From CAYJLB01 sp964370845 (GTDB lineage Bacteria > Bacillota > Clostridia > Oscillospirales > Ruminococcaceae), in assembly GCA_964370845.1 (NCBI GenBank), contig CAYJLB010000003.1, forward strand, positions 1-64,000: a DNA stretch of 64,000 bases, written 5' to 3'. Shown piece by piece: positions 1 to 8,736 of the stretch. A program made the position numbers and the translations under genes. The notes under the pieces were generated by a model. That model saw only the letters and a program-made list of their open reading frames with translations, searched no databases and had not been told where the DNA came from. Position 1 is the stretch's first letter. Every line of letters starts with the position of its first letter.

Positions 1-76
1 TGATTTGTTATTCTTATAAAAATTCATAGTGCTTATTTTTATTTTATCACATTATATGTACTAAAAAACGGACAAT

Positions 77-109
77 AAAAAAAGCAATGCACACAGCATT
101 GCTTTTTTT
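77..109. terminator. Bidirectional terminator hairpin
   Basis: A 7-bp stem GCAATGC/GCATTGC (84-90 with 96-102) has a 5-base loop, seven A on the left and seven T on the right, so it can stop transcription from either side. On the minus strand it closes the carbonic anhydrase unit. Bases 1-76 hold no gene I can support. Confidence 0.85.
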
Positions 110-197
110 CGTATTCAGTTCAATTTGACCCCCGTGGTCAGAATGTTTCTTTACGGGTATCCGTATTTATATGCGTGTCTTTTTTTTAAACAATTTA

Positions 198-758
198 TTA
201 TTCACTTGGAATTAAATTTCCTGTTTCTGGGTTCATTACAAATCCATAAATAGCTATTCCTTTATGGATAAGAGGGTGATTTTTTATAGCATCAACAGTA
301 TTTTTTACTGAAATATGCACATCACCAAACCCTGTTAGCCAATCTTTTGGATCTTTGAACTGTTTTTTTACATTGTCCAAAGTTTCTTGAGAAATCCCCT
401 TTTTCATCATTCGCCTGCAAATTGCCTCTCCATCAAGGTTAGAAACTCCGCAATCTTCATGACCAACTACTAAAATTGTGTCTACCTCAAGTTCGTAAAT
501 TGCCACTAAAAGGCTGAAAAAAACACTTCCAAAGGGGTGGGAAACTAATCCACCAGCATTTTTTATTACCTTTGCATCACCATTTTTCAATCCAAGTGCA
601 GCGGGCAAAAGTTCAGTCATTCTCGTGTCCATACAGGACAAAATCGCAAGCTTTTTTTCAGGAAATTTCGTAGTTGTATATTTAGAATAAATTTCATTCT
701 CCACAAAAACATCGTTGTATTTCAAGATTTTTTTCATAGTATCATTGTACTCTGTCAT
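198..758 (-). CDS. Beta-class carbonic anhydrase
   Basis: Cytoplasmic zinc enzyme for reversible hydration of CO2 to bicarbonate. The 186-residue protein shows the Cys-x-Asp-x-Arg motif at C42/D44/R46 and the His-x-x-Cys pair at H100/C103, so the Cys2His zinc site and the Asp/Arg dyad of the beta class are both present. The length fits the short bacterial forms. The ATG at 758 follows GAGAAAGG by about 13 bases. The gene starts 18 bp after the stop of the GTPase-nuclease gene on the same strand with no promoter in between, so the two are probably cotranscribed. The functional link between them is unclear and may be only positional. Confidence 0.9.
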   Translation of the reverse strand: MTEYNDTMKKILKYNDVFVENEIYSKYTTTKFPEKKLAILSCMDTRMTELLPAALGLKNGDAKVIKNAGGLVSHPFGSVFFSLLVAIYELEVDTILVVGHEDCGVSNLDGEAICRRMMKKGISQETLDNVKKQFKDPKDWLTGFGDVHISVKNTVDAIKNHPLIHKGIAIYGFVMNPETGNLIPSE

Positions 759-776
759 TAAAAATCAAACCCTTTC

Positions 777-3293
777 TCAATTAATAAATTCTCTTATAGC
801 GTCCTCTATAGCTTCAACTTCAAGCTTAAACTGTTCAGCAGAAACTTTGCTCGCTCCACGATTTATAATAATCATCTGCTCTAATGCGTCTGATGTGGCA
901 ACTCGAACTCGCCTTTCCTTCGCCACTTCTTTAACAGTCCTCTCAATGTAAATGTCAGCAGTTTCAGCTTCTTTTGTATAAACAACATTGACATTGTGGT
1001 GTTTTTCAACCGAGCCTGTCCCATTTTTAACTTTGTAAGCATCAAAAACTATCACTATTTCAATCTGCCTAAACCCTTGATAATTGCAAATTCTGTCAAT
1101 TAATTTCGCCCTAGCACCATCAATGCTAACTTTTGCTAGTTCTTTCAATTCCTCCCAAGCGAAAATTATGTTGTACCCGTCGATAAGCAAATATTCCTCT
1201 TTGTGAAAATATCCGACATAATCAATACTCTCGGTTTTGGGGGCTTTGTTAAAAGAATGAAAAGTGTCAGTTTTAATTTCCCCATAAGTTTTTTCAAAGA
1301 TTTTAAGCAGTTCTTTGTCGCGTTCTAAAGTGTTCCTAAAATTGTCAAGCGAATGCCTTGTAACAATAAATTCACGTTCTTTTTTAGGTTGAATATACTT
1401 TGGAGTGTGAGCATAATCCTCCACTTCTGTCCACGGAACATTAAATCCACTTCCATTTGCACAAAAAATTGAATCAGCAATAGTGTCGGGGAATAAAGTG
1501 CTGTCATAGCCATAATTTGCAATGACTTCCTTTTCGTTGTGACAAGGGAAATAACCCTTAACTTCGCAAGAAATAACACCTTTTCCTTTTGTATAACCAG
1601 CCAATTCTTTGGGATAATCACGCATTAACGAAACAGGGGCACTTCCTTTTATTATTGCATTTTCAGAAATAATTTCAGCGGGTGAAAACTCCCCATTCAT
1701 TTTCTGAATATCATTCATAATTCGCCCTAAATTATCAAGAGGAAGGGTCACAGTAAAGTCATAATAAGGCTCCAAAAGGACAGATTTCGCCTTACGCAAA
1801 GCCTGTTGCAACGCCCTGTAAGTAGCTTGCCTAAAATCCCCACCCTCGGTATGTTTTTTATGAGAACGTCCGTTTACAATTGAGATATTCATGTCAGTAA
1901 TATGAGAACCTGTTAGCACTCCACGGTGAGGTTTTCCCTTTAAATAATGGAAAATCAAGTTTTGCCAACTAGGCGCTAAAGTGTCAACTTCACAAAGAGA
2001 AGAAAAAGTAAGCCCCGACCCGGCTTTCGTTGGCGTAAGAAGCAATCTAACCTCTGCATAATGTCTAAGAGGCTCAAAGTGTCCTACTCCCTCAACTACA
2101 TTTGATATTGTTTCTTTGTATAAAATTGCCCCTTGACCAAACTTCAAATCGATGCCAAATCGTTCTTTAATCACAGTTTCGAGGATTTCAATTTGAATTT
2201 CTCCCATTAACTGAATGTTTATAGTACGATTTTTTTCGTTCCAAATAATATTTAAAGTAGGGTCTTCCTCTTGTAAAATTTTTAGCTGTTCATAAGCTTT
2301 AATTGGGTCGTATCCATTTAGCAAAATTCTGTAGGTCAAAATTGGCTGTAACACAGGACTTTTTAGGTCAAAAGTATTAAAACCTTGCCCAATATAACAA
2401 TCTTCAAGCCCTACTAAAGCACAAATATCTCCTTGAAAAACTTCATTAACAACAGTAAACTTTTCCCCTTGATAAATACGAATTTGATTAATCTTCCCCT
2501 TTACATTTTCAATAGTATCTTTAACTTTAAGACTTCCCGAAGTTACCTTTATGTAGGTAAGTTTTACACCTTGATTATCCCTTGAAATCTTAAAGCAATT
2601 ACCTTGAAACTCCGCCGAAAAAGCCTTTGTTACTGTGTATTGGTCAATAATTTCTATTAATCTTTCTATTCCTTCAAGTTTTAAAGCTGAGCCAAATAAT
2701 ATTGGAAAAACTTCACGATTTTTTACAGCTAGAGCAATTTCCTCAGTAGAAATTTTTTCATTTTCAAGATAACTCTCCATTAAATTTTCACTGCATAGGG
2801 ACAGTTTTTCAAATAAATCTTTTGCAGAAAAATCAATACATTTGTCCGTTAATTCTTTATTTAAAGCAGTTAAAATTTCTTCTCTATCAGTACCCACCAA
2901 ATCCATTTTATTCGCAAAAATAAAGGTTGGAATACTGTGCTTTTCAAGGAGTTTCAATAGGGTTGTAGTGTGGCTTTGTATACCATTTGAACTGTTTAAA
3001 ACTAAAATTGCATAGTCCAAAACTTGCAAAGTTCTCTCCATTTCGGCAGAAAAATCAATATGCCCAGGAGTGTCTAAAATTGAAATTTCAGTGTTCTCAA
3101 GGTTCAAAATAGCTTGTTTAGAAAACACGGTAATTCCACGTTGTTTTTCAATTTCGTGAGTGTCAAGGAGTGCGTCTTTATTGTCAACACGTCCTAACTT
3201 TTTAATTGAACCTGATTTAAAAAGCAAAGCTTCCGCAAGGGTAGTTTTTCCCGAGTCAACGTGAGCCAAAATGCCTAAAACAATCTTTTTCAT
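777..3293 (-). CDS. TetM/EF-G-like ribosomal GTPase fused to a Rae1/YacP-type NYN nuclease
   Basis: The first about 640 residues follow the ribosomal protection protein (TetM/TetW) and EF-G plan: P-loop AHVDSGKTT, switch I RGITV, DTPGH, NKMD, then domains II-V. Residues about 701-838 form a second domain that matches YacP/Rae1 (PIN-like NYN nuclease): IDGYN at about 703-707, FDAYK, ETAD and TSD..EQ, giving the acidic set D705, D751, D780 and D802. Family knowledge: TetM-type GTPases enter the ribosomal A site, and Bacillus Rae1 cuts mRNA in the A site. The fused protein is therefore likely a ribosome-targeted factor that joins GTPase docking to mRNA cleavage; that role is inference. Genuine tetracycline resistance proteins end near residue 640 and lack the nuclease. 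The ATG at 3293 follows AAAGGAG; a good promoter lies at 3334-3362. Tetracycline resistance cannot be claimed from sequence. Confidence 0.88.
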   Translation of the reverse strand: MKKIVLGILAHVDSGKTTLAEALLFKSGSIKKLGRVDNKDALLDTHEIEKQRGITVFSKQAILNLENTEISILDTPGHIDFSAEMERTLQVLDYAILVLNSSNGIQSHTTTLLKLLEKHSIPTFIFANKMDLVGTDREEILTALNKELTDKCIDFSAKDLFEKLSLCSENLMESYLENEKISTEEIALAVKNREVFPILFGSALKLEGIERLIEIIDQYTVTKAFSAEFQGNCFKISRDNQGVKLTYIKVTSGSLKVKDTIENVKGKINQIRIYQGEKFTVVNEVFQGDICALVGLEDCYIGQGFNTFDLKSPVLQPILTYRILLNGYDPIKAYEQLKILQEEDPTLNIIWNEKNRTINIQLMGEIQIEILETVIKERFGIDLKFGQGAILYKETISNVVEGVGHFEPLRHYAEVRLLLTPTKAGSGLTFSSLCEVDTLAPSWQNLIFHYLKGKPHRGVLTGSHITDMNISIVNGRSHKKHTEGGDFRQATYRALQQALRKAKSVLLEPYYDFTVTLPLDNLGRIMNDIQKMNGEFSPAEIISENAIIKGSAPVSLMRDYPKELAGYTKGKGVISCEVKGYFPCHNEKEVIANYGYDSTLFPDTIADSIFCANGSGFNVPWTEVEDYAHTPKYIQPKKEREFIVTRHSLDNFRNTLERDKELLKIFEKTYGEIKTDTFHSFNKAPKTESIDYVGYFHKEEYLLIDGYNIIFAWEELKELAKVSIDGARAKLIDRICNYQGFRQIEIVIVFDAYKVKNGTGSVEKHHNVNVVYTKEAETADIYIERTVKEVAKERRVRVATSDALEQMIIINRGASKVSAEQFKLEVEAIEDAIREFIN

Positions 3294-3333
3294 AAATATT
3301 CACTCCTTTCAGCAAAATTTACACATTTAAATA

Positions 3334-3362
3334 ATTATAGCACAAATCAAGTTTTTTTGCAA
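3334..3362 (-). promoter_or_regulatory. Sigma-A promoter of the GTPase-nuclease gene
   Basis: On the minus strand TTGCAA (3357-3362), 17 bases, then TATAAT (3334-3339) preceded by TGC, an extended -10. The start codon lies about 40 bases downstream. Confidence 0.75.
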
Positions 3363-3481
3363 AGAATTTTTAAGTTAACATTTTTACCTATATAAATTAA
3401 AATAATTTTATATGTTTTCTATAATCAACAACTTAAAAAACTGTGCAAAATGTAGAATTTAATATAAATATAAATTTATAC

Positions 3482-3510
3482 TTGATATTTAAATAATAAT
3501 AATGTATAAT
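3482..3510 (+). promoter_or_regulatory. Sigma-A promoter of aldA
   Basis: TTGATA (3482-3487), 17-base spacer, TATAAT (3505-3510). The aldA ATG is 56 bases beyond the -10, with AAGGAG about 10 bases before the start. Confidence 0.8.
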
Positions 3511-3566
3511 AAAATCACACTAAATATAAATTAATAAACCGTATATAAATTAAGGAGATAGAAATT

Positions 3567-5009
3567 ATGTTAAATTTAAAATGCTTAGTAAATGGAAAAT
3601 TGATTGAGGCTGCTTCAAAGGAAACTATTTCAGTTTTCAATTCTTACAACGGCGCTCTAATGGGAACTATCCCAAAATTCTCGAAAGAAGATGCACTGAA
3701 TTCATTAAAATACGCCTATGATGCAGGGAAAGAATGGGCAAAGCTTACCTATTTAAAAAGGGCGGAATATATAAACGAGCTTGCTGACATTATGGAAGAC
3801 CGTATGGAAGAACTTGCACAAATCCTATCTGCTGAACACGGAAAAATAATTTCTGAAGCAAGGGGCGAACTAGCAGCTGCTATTAGATTTTTGAACTATG
3901 CCGCTGAATCAGCTACTCGTGTTGAGGGCGAAGTTATCACCTCTGAAAAAGAAAATGAGCACGGCTTTATCACAAGAGTTCCGTATGGAGTTGTTGTAGG
4001 AATTGTTGCTTGGAACTTCCCTCTTGCACTTTCCACAAGAAAAATTGGAAACGCTTTAGTTTGTGGTAACACAATGGTAATCAAGCCACCATCAGAAACT
4101 CCGCTTACTGTAATGCGTTTTGCAGAATTAGTAGCTGAAAAAAGTTCTTTACCAAAGGGAGTTTTGAACTTCGTAACAGGCTCCGGGCGTGAGTGTGGCG
4201 ACGCATTAGTAAGAAATGAAATAACTCAGCTTGTAACTTTAACAGGTTCTACAGGAGCTGGAATTGAAGTTTTTAAGGCTGCAGCTGAAAATGTAGTAGA
4301 CGTTCATTTGGAACTAGGTGGAAAAGCTCCCTTTATAGTAATGAACGATGCAGATATTGACAAAGCAGCAAAATGTGCAGTAATTTCAAGATTTACAAAC
4401 TGTGGTCAAATTTGCACTTGCAACGAAAGAATGTACGTTCACAAAGACGTTTATGAAGAATTTAAAGCTAAATTCCTATCCCATGTTAAGGAAATAGTTG
4501 TAGGAAATCCAATTGAAGACAAAACTACAATGGGACCAAAAGTTTCCGCTAATGAGGTTAAAAAGCTCCACGAAATGAAAGAAACTTGTCTTGCACAAGG
4601 CGGAAAAATCCTACTTGATATGACTCCAGAAGTTCTACCAACAGAGGCTGGAAACTGGTTTTACCCAACAATTCTTGAAGTTTATGACAACAAAAATATT
4701 TTGATGCAAGAAGAAATTTTTGGTCCAATGGTTGCAATGATGAAAGTTGACTCTTTCGAACAGGCTATTGAATATGCAAATGATTGTGAATTTGGTTTAT
4801 CAGCATATTTATTCTCTGACAGCTCAAAGAAAATCATGAGAGCAACAAGAGAGCTTGAGTTTGGAGAGTTATACATAAATCGTGAAAATGGCGAATTAAT
4901 CAATGGTTTCCACAATGGTTACAAGAAAAGTGGTTTAGGCGGTGAAGACGGAAAGCACGGTTTAGAGGGTTATTTACAAAAGAAAATGGTCTACGTCAAC
5001 TACAACTAG
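3567..5009 (+). CDS. aldA: NAD-dependent aldehyde dehydrogenase, AldA (lactaldehyde/glycolaldehyde) type
   Basis: Oxidises an aldehyde to the acid with NAD. The 480-residue protein has all family marks: the WNFP motif with N150, the general base E249 in ELGGK, and the nucleophile C283 in GQICTCNER. The C-terminal segment with INRENGE, GFHNGYKKSGLGG and DGKHGL closely follows the end of E. coli AldA, so lactaldehyde or glycolaldehyde dehydrogenase is the best guess; the physiological substrate is inferred. It has its own promoter and is convergent with glgP. Its TAG stop is followed directly by a repeat copy that contains the 100-N gap. Confidence 0.88.
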   Translation: MLNLKCLVNGKLIEAASKETISVFNSYNGALMGTIPKFSKEDALNSLKYAYDAGKEWAKLTYLKRAEYINELADIMEDRMEELAQILSAEHGKIISEARGELAAAIRFLNYAAESATRVEGEVITSEKENEHGFITRVPYGVVVGIVAWNFPLALSTRKIGNALVCGNTMVIKPPSETPLTVMRFAELVAEKSSLPKGVLNFVTGSGRECGDALVRNEITQLVTLTGSTGAGIEVFKAAAENVVDVHLELGGKAPFIVMNDADIDKAAKCAVISRFTNCGQICTCNERMYVHKDVYEEFKAKFLSHVKEIVVGNPIEDKTTMGPKVSANEVKKLHEMKETCLAQGGKILLDMTPEVLPTEAGNWFYPTILEVYDNKNILMQEEIFGPMVAMMKVDSFEQAIEYANDCEFGLSAYLFSDSSKKIMRATRELEFGELYINRENGELINGFHNGYKKSGLGGEDGKHGLEGYLQKKMVYVNYN

Positions 5010-5150
5010 GCAACGTGNNNNNNNNNNNNNNNNNNNNNNNNNNNNNNNNNNNNNNNNNNNNNNNNNNNNNNNNNNNNNNNNNNNNNNNNNNNNNNNNNNN
5101 NNNNNNNNNNNNNNNNNCGTTGTGAAATGAGAAAATCTCTGCCCACGAGG
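5010..5150 (+). repeat. Mosaic intergenic repeat copy, interrupted by the assembly gap
   Basis: The left end GCAACGTG (5010-5017) begins directly after the aldA TAG stop. The right part from 5118 to 5150 (CGTTGTGAAATGAG to CCACGAGG) matches 22103-22135 at about 31 of 33 bases. In that other copy only about 26 bases lie between the two parts. The rest of 5010-5332 holds a related unit with GGCTCTGCTCC near 5190 and a terminator; I see no gene. Confidence 0.75.
5018..5117. other. Assembly gap of exactly 100 N
   Basis: A round 100-N run is the usual placeholder for a gap of unknown size. It sits inside a dispersed repeat, which explains why assembly stopped. Comparison with the copy at 22069-22135 suggests the true gap is near 26 bases. 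Confidence 0.9.
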
Positions 5151-5234
5151 CTATATAATGTTCAATTTTATACAATAAATGTAGACGAGTGGCTCTGCTC
5201 CTCCCGAAAATTAAACCAACAAAATAACAACAAA

Positions 5235-5275
5235 AACCCATAATAAACTACCAAATCTACAGTTTATTATGGGTT
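5235..5275. terminator. Bidirectional terminator between aldA and glgP
   Basis: A perfect 15-bp stem (5235-5249 with 5261-5275) with an 11-base loop lies between the convergent genes. T-rich sequence follows on the plus strand and T-rich sequence also follows on the minus strand. Confidence 0.85.
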
Positions 5276-5332
5276 CAATTTTATTCTTTTTAACTGTCAA
5301 TAACACATAATTGACGTTAATTTAATCGTTGA

Positions 5333-7594
5333 TTAAACTAATTTCCAAATATCAGTGTTGTATTGGCTAATAGTTCTATCAGATGAGAAGAAGCCAGCCT
5401 TAGCAGTGTTCATAATCATCTTTTTAGCCCATTCATTTCTGTTTTCGTAATCAGCATAACAAGCATCTTTAACTTTAATATAATCATTAAGGTCGATTAA
5501 AGTCATAAACCAGTCTTTTTGAATTAACTCCGCATGGAAACGAAGTAACATTTGTGCGTCACCAAGTTTCATCATTTCAGGAGTAATTAAGAAGTTAATA
5601 AGCTCTCTAATATGCTCATCATTTACATAGTAATCTTTCGCACAGTAACCTTTATTTTCGTATAAATCAATAATTTCGTCACTATTTTTACCAAAGATGT
5701 AAATATTTTCTTTTCCAACTAAATCAGCAATTTCTACGTTAGCACCATCAAGTGTACCAAGTGTAATTGCACCATTTAGCATAAATTTCATATTACCAGT
5801 ACCTGAAGCCTCTTTTGAAGCAAGAGAAATTTGTTCAGAAACGTCACAAGCTGGGATTAATTTTGCAGCAGCAGAAACGTTATAGTTTTCAATCATAATA
5901 ACTTTCATATGCTTAGAAACAGTTTCATCAGCTAAAATTAATTCTTGTAAACATAAAATTGCGTGGATAATATCCTTTGCAATTGTGTAAGCAGGAGCAG
6001 CTTTTGCACCAAAAATCGCTGTAATCGGTCTAGCTGGAAGTTTCCCAGCCTTGATTTCAAGGTATTTATGGATTAAGTATAAAACGTTCATTTGTTGACG
6101 TTTGTACTCATGTAGACGTTTGATTTGAATGTCAAAAATTGAATTTTCATCAACTTCGATATTGTAATTTTTCTTAATATATTCTTTTAATGCAACTTTA
6201 TTTTCAGTTTTAATAGCTAAAACTTCATCTTGAGCAGTTTTGTCATCAGCAAGAGGCATTAATTTTTCAAGCAACTCAGGGTTAGTAGAGTAGATAGTTT
6301 TCGCTTCAGCACCTAATTTTTCTTCAATCCATTTAGCATAGCTAGTGTTACAGTGTTTAAGCCATCTTCTGAAAGTGATACCATTAGTTTTGTTGTTGAA
6401 TTTTTCAGGATAAATCGCATAGAAAGGAGCAAGCTCGGAGCTTTTTAAAATTTCAGTATGCAAGTGAGCAACACCATTAATGCTGAAACCATAGTGCATA
6501 TCCATTCTTGCCATATGAACACGGTCATCTTCGTCAATGATTTTCACTTCTTCATCAGAATATTTAGCGCTTGCTTTTTCGTCCAAATATTTAATAATTG
6601 GAACAATAGCAGGTGTTACTTCTTCTAGATAAGCAAGAGGCCATTTTTCCAATGCTTCCGCCAAAATAGTATGGTTTGTATAAGCACAAGTTTTAGCTAC
6701 TTGTTCGATAGCATCGTCCATAGTCATGCCTTTTTCCACTAAAAGTCTAATCATTTCAGGGATAACCATTGATGGGTGAGTATCGTTAATTTGAATAACA
6801 ACATACTCTGACATTTTTCTAAAGTCTTGTCCTTTTTCTTCCATTTCTTTAAGGATAAGTCTTGCACCACAGCTTACCATGAAATATTGTTGATAAATTC
6901 TTAGTAAGTGACCATTTTTGTCGCTGTCATCTGGGTATAAAAATAGAGTAAGATTTTTTTCAATTTCAGTTTTATCGAAAGTAATTCCACCTTCAACAAT
7001 GCTTTCGTCAAGGGATTCAACGTCGAAAAGGTGTAATTTATTAGCAATTTTGTCGCTTCCGAAAACGTCAATGTCATATAATTTCGCTTTAACAGAAAAG
7101 TCTTTAAACTTAACATCACAAGTGAAGTCAGTAGGGATTAAAACGCTTTCTTTTTCAATCCAAGGGTTTGGAAGTTCGTTTTGTTTGTTGTCAACAAATT
7201 GTTGTTTAAACAAACCAAAGTGATAGTTTAAGCCAACACCGTCACCGTTTAGGTTTAGGTTAGCGATTGAGTCAAGGAAACAAGCTGCAAGTCTACCTAG
7301 ACCGCCATTTCCAAGTGAAGGTTCATTTTCAACTTCTTCAATTTCAGTTAATTTTTTATCATTAGCAGCTAAAACTTCATTAATTTCATCAAATATTCCA
7401 AGGTTAATTAGATTATTTGAAAGCAGTTTACCGATTAAGAATTCAGCAGAGAAATAATAAACCTTTCTCCCCTCTTTCTTAACACTTTTAGCTTCGCCCA
7501 TTTCTTTAACAATTTTCAAAAGAGCGAAATAAATTTCTTCATTAGTAGCATCTTTGATATTTTTGCCTAAAACACTTTTAATTTTCATTTCCAT
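5333..7594 (-). CDS. glgP: Glycogen/alpha-glucan phosphorylase (GT35)
   Basis: Releases glucose-1-phosphate from alpha-1,4-glucans using pyridoxal phosphate. The protein (about 753 residues) shows GNGGLGRLAACFLDS near the N-terminus, RRWL, KRLHEYKRQ and the PLP-lysine motif EASGTGNMKF. It is the short bacterial form without a long N-terminal allosteric extension. An upstream GTG at 7615 lies inside the ribosome binding site GAAAGGA; the ATG at 7594 (MEMKIKS) is the better start, with an ATG at 7588 as alternative. Two LacI-type operators upstream suggest carbohydrate-responsive control. It is a lone gene here, with no other glycogen gene in the window. Confidence 0.93.
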   Translation of the reverse strand: MEMKIKSVLGKNIKDATNEEIYFALLKIVKEMGEAKSVKKEGRKVYYFSAEFLIGKLLSNNLINLGIFDEINEVLAANDKKLTEIEEVENEPSLGNGGLGRLAACFLDSIANLNLNGDGVGLNYHFGLFKQQFVDNKQNELPNPWIEKESVLIPTDFTCDVKFKDFSVKAKLYDIDVFGSDKIANKLHLFDVESLDESIVEGGITFDKTEIEKNLTLFLYPDDSDKNGHLLRIYQQYFMVSCGARLILKEMEEKGQDFRKMSEYVVIQINDTHPSMVIPEMIRLLVEKGMTMDDAIEQVAKTCAYTNHTILAEALEKWPLAYLEEVTPAIVPIIKYLDEKASAKYSDEEVKIIDEDDRVHMARMDMHYGFSINGVAHLHTEILKSSELAPFYAIYPEKFNNKTNGITFRRWLKHCNTSYAKWIEEKLGAEAKTIYSTNPELLEKLMPLADDKTAQDEVLAIKTENKVALKEYIKKNYNIEVDENSIFDIQIKRLHEYKRQQMNVLYLIHKYLEIKAGKLPARPITAIFGAKAAPAYTIAKDIIHAILCLQELILADETVSKHMKVIMIENYNVSAAAKLIPACDVSEQISLASKEASGTGNMKFMLNGAITLGTLDGANVEIADLVGKENIYIFGKNSDEIIDLYENKGYCAKDYYVNDEHIRELINFLITPEMMKLGDAQMLLRFHAELIQKDWFMTLIDLNDYIKVKDACYADYENRNEWAKKMIMNTAKAGFFSSDRTISQYNTDIWKLV

Positions 7595-7735
7595 AATAAT
7601 ATACAATCCTTTCACAAGTTATTTTATCATTCTTTTTATATTTTACCAAAATTGAACCATTAATTCAAATTAATCAAATAAAATCAACTTTTTAATTAGT
7701 AATTTTTAGCAAAATATATTTGTACTTTTTAACTA

Positions 7736-7747
7736 TGTAACGTTACA
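7736..7747. promoter_or_regulatory. LacI-family-type operator, proximal copy
   Basis: Perfect 12-bp palindrome TGTAACGTTACA with the central CG typical of LacI/GalR operators. It lies just downstream of a candidate glgP promoter (7763-7792), where a bound repressor would block initiation. No LacI-type gene is present in the window. Confidence 0.7.
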
Positions 7748-7762
7748 TTACACATTAAGTTA

Positions 7763-7792
7763 ATAATACACTATTTTTAGCCAAAATTTCAA
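7763..7792 (-). promoter_or_regulatory. Candidate glgP promoter
   Basis: Minus strand TTGAAA (7787-7792), 18 bases, TATTAT (7763-7768). This would give a leader of about 160 bases with the proximal operator centred near +15. The long leader makes this tentative. The 7616-8004 intergenic region otherwise holds the two operators and the terminator at 7942-7970; I see no gene. Confidence 0.4.
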
Positions 7793-7915
7793 GGTAAATT
7801 TTGCACAAATAATAAAGATAATTTTTGTGTTAATTATTAAAACTAGACATTAATTCGTTAAAATGTACTTTTTTGACAAAAAATACAAAAGTTAAGATTA
7901 AATAACCATACATCG

Positions 7916-7927
7916 TGTAACGTTACA
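7916..7927. promoter_or_regulatory. LacI-family-type operator, distal copy
   Basis: Second identical TGTAACGTTACA, flanked by a further G and C to make a 14-bp palindrome (7915-7928). Its centre is 180 bp from the proximal copy, close to 17 helical turns, so both sites face the same side of the helix and could be bridged by a tetramer. Confidence 0.68.
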
Positions 7928-7941
7928 CGGTTTCAAATTAT

Positions 7942-7970
7942 AAAAAAGGACGGAACTAACTTCCGCCCTT
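7942..7970 (-). terminator. Terminator of the export operon
   Basis: Hairpin 7946-7955 with 7961-7970, one A-C mismatch, 5-base loop. On the minus strand it is followed by a run of six T. It lies just after the ABC ATPase gene. Confidence 0.8.
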
Positions 7971-8004
7971 AAAATATTCTCAATGTTCCTTGTTAGTGGA
8001 GTTG

Positions 8005-8709
8005 TTAACCCGCTTGTGGGATTTCTTCTTCCATATCATCTTGGTATAAATTACCATCAATAATTCTAACAATTTTCTTTGCGTGTTTTGCAACTTCAAG
8101 GTCATGCGTAATCATAACAATAGTATGACCCATTTCGTTCAACTGATGAAACAACTTTAATACTTCAGCACCAGTTTTTGCATCTAAAGCACCTGTCGGT
8201 TCGTCAGCAAGAAGTAATTTTGGTTGCCCAATCAATGCCCTTGCAATGGCAACACGTTGTTGCTGACCACCTGAAAGCTCACTTGGTTTATGGAACAAAC
8301 GATTTTCCATTTCAAGCAGTTTAAGCTGTTTATATGCAATTTCCATAGCCTTATCATGGGACATTCCTCTTACTAAAAGTGGCATCATAACATTTTGAAT
8401 AACTGTATATTTTGGAATTAGATGATATTTTTGGAAAATAAACCCGATATATTTATTTCTTATCAAAGTTAAATTATCATCATTCATTTTCTTAATCGGC
8501 ACACCCATAAGATTGTATTCTCCATCTTGGAACTTATCCATACAACCGATAATATTCATCAAAGTAGACTTTCCACTTCCCGACGGACCTAAAATTGCGA
8601 TGAAGTCATTCTTCTTCACATTTAGAGAAACACCCTTTAAAACCTCAAGAGTTTCATCTCCCATTTTAAATCTTTTTTTAACATTTTTTATTTCAATAAC
8701 ATCTGTCAT
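8005..8709 (-). CDS. ABC transporter ATPase, MacB/LolD-like
   Basis: Cytoplasmic ATPase that drives the export system encoded upstream. It has Walker A GPSGSGKST, the signature LSGGQQQRVAIARAL, Walker B LLADEPTGALD and the switch histidine in ITHD. The length (about 234 residues) is standard for the MacB/LolD branch. The start at 8709 (MTDVIEI) is chosen over 8721 because the upstream ATG is part of AAAGGAATGG. It is the last gene of a four-gene operon (adaptor, permease, lipoprotein, ATPase) followed by a terminator. Confidence 0.9.
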   Translation of the reverse strand: MTDVIEIKNVKKRFKMGDETLEVLKGVSLNVKKNDFIAILGPSGSGKSTLMNIIGCMDKFQDGEYNLMGVPIKKMNDDNLTLIRNKYIGFIFQKYHLIPKYTVIQNVMMPLLVRGMSHDKAMEIAYKQLKLLEMENRLFHKPSELSGGQQQRVAIARALIGQPKLLLADEPTGALDAKTGAEVLKLFHQLNEMGHTIVMITHDLEVAKHAKKIVRIIDGNLYQDDMEEEIPQAG

Positions 8710-8736
8710 AATAATACCCATTCCTTTCGTAAAGAA

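Noticed and set aside
777..3293. Tetracycline resistance gene tet(M)/tet(W)
   Set aside because: The GTPase part is TetM-like, but it carries an extra nuclease domain and lies in a housekeeping context without mobile element signs. Resistance is not supported.
4996..5241. ORF on the minus strand spanning the gap
   Set aside because: Depends on translating N bases and on repeat sequence; not a gene.
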